Origin: Haemophilus parainfluenzae
Lineage (GTDB): Bacteria; Pseudomonadota; Gammaproteobacteria; Enterobacterales; Pasteurellaceae
Length of the DNA: 64,000 nt
Reading direction: 5' to 3'
NCBI RefSeq assembly: GCF_014931375.1
Contig: NZ_CP063117.1
Coordinates: forward strand, 1,798,501-1,862,500
The notes under the pieces are model-generated. The model worked only from the letters and a program-made list of their open reading frames with translations. It was not told where the DNA came from and did no database searches. The position numbers were made by a program, and so were the translations under genes. The first letter of the stretch is position 1. Each line of letters starts with the position of its first letter. Positions 61,555-64,000 of the stretch are shown here, in pieces.

Positions 61555-62271
61555 ATGAAAATAGGATTAACATTGAATTGGAAAGCCAAATGGTACAAAC
61601 CACTTCTTTCACCTGAAAGTTGGCAAGCGTTACCACAAGGTGAAGCCTATTGTAACGTATTAACACATTATTTTGTCCAATGGACACCAAAAATTTTAGG
61701 CTATCAAATTCTGAAAGTCGGTGCCTTAAGTGGCGAAATTGCCTTTGAATTGCCTTTACGTCATCAAATTGTGTTAGCTGAAAAAACAGCACATTTTCCT
61801 ACCGCACTTTTAAATGAAAGTGATAGCTTACTCCAAGCATCGCCATTAGCCTTGCCTTTTATTGAAAAAGAAATGGATGCCTGCTTGTTGGCAAACACCT
61901 TAAATTTTGCGCAAGATCCTCATCAAATATTGCGTGAAGCACATCGCGTTTTAAAGGATGACGGCTGGATTTTCATCACATTATTTAGTCCAATGAGTCC
62001 ATTACTTTTCAAATCCAAATTGGGTGACTTTAAATTCCGACAATATGCCACTTGGCGAGTCATTGACTGGCTATCGTTATTAAACTTTGATGTGATTGCA
62101 GAAGAAAGACTATCCATAAAACAAGAGAAGAGCTCGCTCTGCTCTCCGCTCACTGTGATCGTTGCCCAAAAACGAACTTATCCCTTAACACTGAATCCGG
62201 AGAAAGCGCGATCAAAAATGCCGGCGTTTTTAGAGCCGGCAAGTGCATTTAAAGAAATCAGAACAGAATAA
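61555..62271 (+). CDS. SAM-dependent methyltransferase (YafS-like)
   Basis: 238 residues. Rossmann methyltransferase 11 type: IVLAEKTAHFPTALLNESD as the substrate strand, ACLLANTLNFAQDPHQILREAHRVLKDDGWIFITLF typical of the class. The usual GxGxG is degenerate (KVGALSG). E. coli YafS, beside gloB, is the likely orthologue; substrate unknown. ATG at 61555 follows TTACCTT, so the ribosome-binding site is weak. It is divergent from gloB and its stop abuts the stop of the yegP-like gene. Confidence 0.82.
   Translation: MKIGLTLNWKAKWYKPLLSPESWQALPQGEAYCNVLTHYFVQWTPKILGYQILKVGALSGEIAFELPLRHQIVLAEKTAHFPTALLNESDSLLQASPLALPFIEKEMDACLLANTLNFAQDPHQILREAHRVLKDDGWIFITLFSPMSPLLFKSKLGDFKFRQYATWRVIDWLSLLNFDVIAEERLSIKQEKSSLCSPLTVIVAQKRTYPLTLNPEKARSKMPAFLEPASAFKEIRTE
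62213..62240 (-). terminator. Terminator of the yegP-like gene inside the 3' end of the yafS-like gene
   Basis: GCCGGC (62220-62225) and GCCGGC (62235-62240) form a 6-bp GC stem; on the minus strand it is followed by ATTTTTGA. It lies in coding sequence of the convergent gene. Confidence 0.5.
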
Positions 62272-62610
62272 TTATTCTGTCACTTCTTTGATTACTGCAG
62301 AAGATGCATTATTCATTACAGACTCAACGCCTTTTTCTGCTGCAGCTTGAGAAGAATAATATTGGCTACGGCCAATTTCTTGATGATTAGCCGCTTTTAA
62401 AATGAAGTAAGGTTTGTCATTTTTCGCTACGCGATATTCAAAGTTTTTCGCATCCACACCATTTTTTTGCACTGATGCAATGCCGTTTTCAGCTGATGCT
62501 TTTGTTTTATAAAGTTCGCTAGTTAAAATAACTTGTCCGTTTGCTGCTTTTAAGTTGAACATAAATTGTCCGTCTTTAGCCACTTTTAATTCATAAAATC
62601 CTTGAGCCAT
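62272..62610 (-). CDS. DUF1508 family protein (YegP-like)
   Basis: 112 residues made of two DUF1508 repeats of about 50 each: FYELKVAKDGQFMFNLKAANGQVILTSELY, then FEYRVAKNDKPYFILKAANHQEIGRSQYY. Each ends in a KASAENGI / AAAEKGV helix. Function of the family is not known. ATG at 62610 follows GGGAGAC; an upstream in-frame codon four residues earlier is rejected. The stop abuts the stop of the yafS-like gene. Confidence 0.88.
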   Translation of the reverse strand: MAQGFYELKVAKDGQFMFNLKAANGQVILTSELYKTKASAENGIASVQKNGVDAKNFEYRVAKNDKPYFILKAANHQEIGRSQYYSSQAAAEKGVESVMNNASSAVIKEVTE

Positions 62611-62789
62611 GATGTCTCCCAATTGATTGATTTGTTTATAATTTTACCTACACAGAAAATGCCTTTCTGCGCCGAGTTAATTTACCCTTAAAAATCAAGG
62701 AAAACAAGAGCTAAAGTGCATAAATTTTATGCTTGCCTAGCATCTCAAACTCCCCTATGATCCGAAAGTTTTTTATAACAGGAACAATT

Positions 62790-64000
62790 ATGAACGGACA
62801 AACATTTATTCCCGGCAAAGATGCCGCACTTGAAGACAGTATTTCAAAATTTCAACAAAAATTGACCGCACTTGGTTTCAATATCGAAGAAGCCTCTTGG
62901 CTTAATCCTGTGCCAAATGTATGGTCTGTACACATTCGTGATAAAGATTGCCCACAATGTTTTTCTAACGGTAAAGGCGCGAGCAAAAAAGCCGCATTAG
63001 CGTCTGCATTAGGTGAATATTTCGAACGTCTTTCCACCAACTATTTCTTTGCTGATTTCTATTTAGGGCAAGAGATTGCCAATGGCGATTTCGTCCATTA
63101 TCCCACTGAAAAATGGTTTCCTATTGAAGATGAAGCCCTTTTACCACTAGGGATTTTAGATGATTACTTATGGGATTATTTCGATCCAAATCAAGAACTA
63201 ACCCCAGAATTGCTTGTGGATCTGCAATCTGGTAATTACGATCGCGGTATTGTCGCGATGCCTTATGTGCGTCAATCCGATCAAGAAACCGTCTATATTC
63301 CACAAAGTATCATTGCGAATTTATACGTATCTAACGGAATGTCTGCCGGTAACACAAAAAATGAAGCTCGAGTGCAAGGGCTTTCAGAAGTTTTTGAACG
63401 TTACGTAAAAAATCGCATTATTGCAGAAGCAATCAGTCTTCCTGAAATTCCAAAATCTGTGATGGAGCGCTATCCATCTATTCAAGCTTCCATTGCAAAA
63501 TTAGAGGAAGAAGGCTTCCCTATTTATGCCTTTGATGCGTCACTAGGCGGCAAATATCCTGTCATTTGCGTGATATTACTCAACCCAAATAACGGCACTT
63601 GCTTTGCTTCTTTTGGTGCACATCCAAACTTCCAAGTGGCATTAGAGCGTACCGTAACGGAGCTTTTACAAGGTCGCAGCTTAAAAGATCTCGATGTATT
63701 CTCTCCTCCATCATTCAATAATGATGATGTGGCGGAGCATGCTAACCTTGAAACACACTTTATTGATTCTAGCGGTTTAATTTCTTGGGATTTATTTAAA
63801 AATACGCCAGATTATGAATTTGTAGATTGGGATTTCTCAGGTTCAACGCAAGAAGAATATGAAAACTTGATGGCAATCTTTAATGCCGAGGAAAAAGAAG
63901 TCTATATCATGGATTATAACCATTTAGACATTTACGCTTGCCGTATTATTGTTCCAGGCATGTCTGATATCTATCCTGCTGATGACCTCATTTATGCCAA
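62790..64000 (+). CDS. ycaO: YcaO-domain protein (RimO-associated), 3' end missing
   Basis: 403 complete codons and two more bases are visible, cut by the window's end; E. coli YcaO has about 586 residues. Conserved YcaO motifs: CFSNGKGASKKAALASALGEYFERLS (ATP site glutamates, residues about 53-75), GMSAGNTKNEARVQGLSEVFERYVK (about 188-210), and ALERTVTELLQGRSLKDLD. E. coli YcaO helps RimO in beta-methylthiolation of ribosomal protein S12. AGGAACA lies before the ATG. It carries one uptake signal at about 62867. No partner gene for a peptide antibiotic is visible, so this is the housekeeping type. Confidence 0.93.
   Translation, partial: MNGQTFIPGKDAALEDSISKFQQKLTALGFNIEEASWLNPVPNVWSVHIRDKDCPQCFSNGKGASKKAALASALGEYFERLSTNYFFADFYLGQEIANGDFVHYPTEKWFPIEDEALLPLGILDDYLWDYFDPNQELTPELLVDLQSGNYDRGIVAMPYVRQSDQETVYIPQSIIANLYVSNGMSAGNTKNEARVQGLSEVFERYVKNRIIAEAISLPEIPKSVMERYPSIQASIAKLEEEGFPIYAFDASLGGKYPVICVILLNPNNGTCFASFGAHPNFQVALERTVTELLQGRSLKDLDVFSPPSFNNDDVAEHANLETHFIDSSGLISWDLFKNTPDYEFVDWDFSGSTQEEYENLMAIFNAEEKEVYIMDYNHLDIYACRIIVPGMSDIYPADDLIYA

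Noticed and set aside
62790..64000. YcaO gene as part of a peptide antibiotic (thiazole/oxazole) cluster
   Set aside because: Neighbours are housekeeping genes, no precursor peptide or dehydrogenase is seen, and the sequence resembles E. coli YcaO; the region after 64000 is not visible.

Overview
The window looks like chromosomal DNA of a Pasteurellaceae bacterium, most likely a Haemophilus close to H. parainfluenzae. The DNA is AT-rich. The 9-bp Haemophilus uptake signal (AAGTGCGGT or its complement) occurs about 44 times by eye, often as inverted pairs acting as terminators. Gene neighbourhoods (aroC-mepA-TSUP-lpxM, gcvA/gcvB, hldE/lpxL, seqA/ybfF/fldA/fur) are those of Haemophilus and enteric relatives. 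Almost all of the window is core genome. I see no prophage, insertion sequence, CRISPR array or rRNA.

Layout: 1-2844 holds cmoB (5' end cut off), rlmM and gcvA. 2934-3143 is the divergent GcvB small RNA. 3327-8013 carries ilvE and the sodium-pumping oxaloacetate decarboxylase operon oadGAB behind a CRP-like site. 8100-12187 has an LplT-Aas fusion and a MerR regulator. 12324-16496 has an orphan peptide-binding-type lipoprotein, a DUF454 membrane protein and prlC. 16609-19472 has rpsO, hldE and lpxL. 19550-19670 is an unannotated small-RNA candidate. 19716-23391 has a Nif3 family gene, fabI and rnb.

23602-30760 is the one clearly accessory block: a maltose/maltodextrin operon (malQ, malP, an endonuclease/exonuclease/phosphatase-family gene, a PTS EIICB) with a divergent TreR-like GntR repressor. 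Its enzymes are of the short Firmicutes type, and the block contains no exact uptake signal, which suggests transfer from an oral Gram-positive. A perfect CRP core and ATACGT-type palindromes sit in the shared promoter region.

30839-45025 holds tehA, serS, ydcH, transporters, a TRIC-family gene, proA, a DUF808 gene, dnaX, apt, lpxM, a TSUP gene, mepA and aroC. 45041-52368 holds mscK, menE, seqA, ybfF, fldA and fur. 52476-58001 holds argG, a yeeZ-like gene, purC with a PurR box, prfC and a small lipoprotein. 58144-58534 is a four-gene tRNA operon (Met, Leu, Gln, Gln). 58658-64000 holds a phosphodiester glycosidase family gene, hemA, gloB, a yafS-like methyltransferase, a yegP-like gene and ycaO (3' end cut off).

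Functional threads: lipid A and envelope (hldE, lpxL, lpxM, LplT-Aas, fabI, mepA), translation and tRNA (cmoB, rlmM, serS, rpsO, prfC, hemA, tRNAs), and carbon use (oad, mal). The best leads are the 19.6 kb small-RNA candidate, whose loop is complementary to a Shine-Dalgarno sequence, and the mal island with its mixed Gram-negative and Gram-positive regulation. All function calls are read from sequence by eye and from memory of the families; no search was run.
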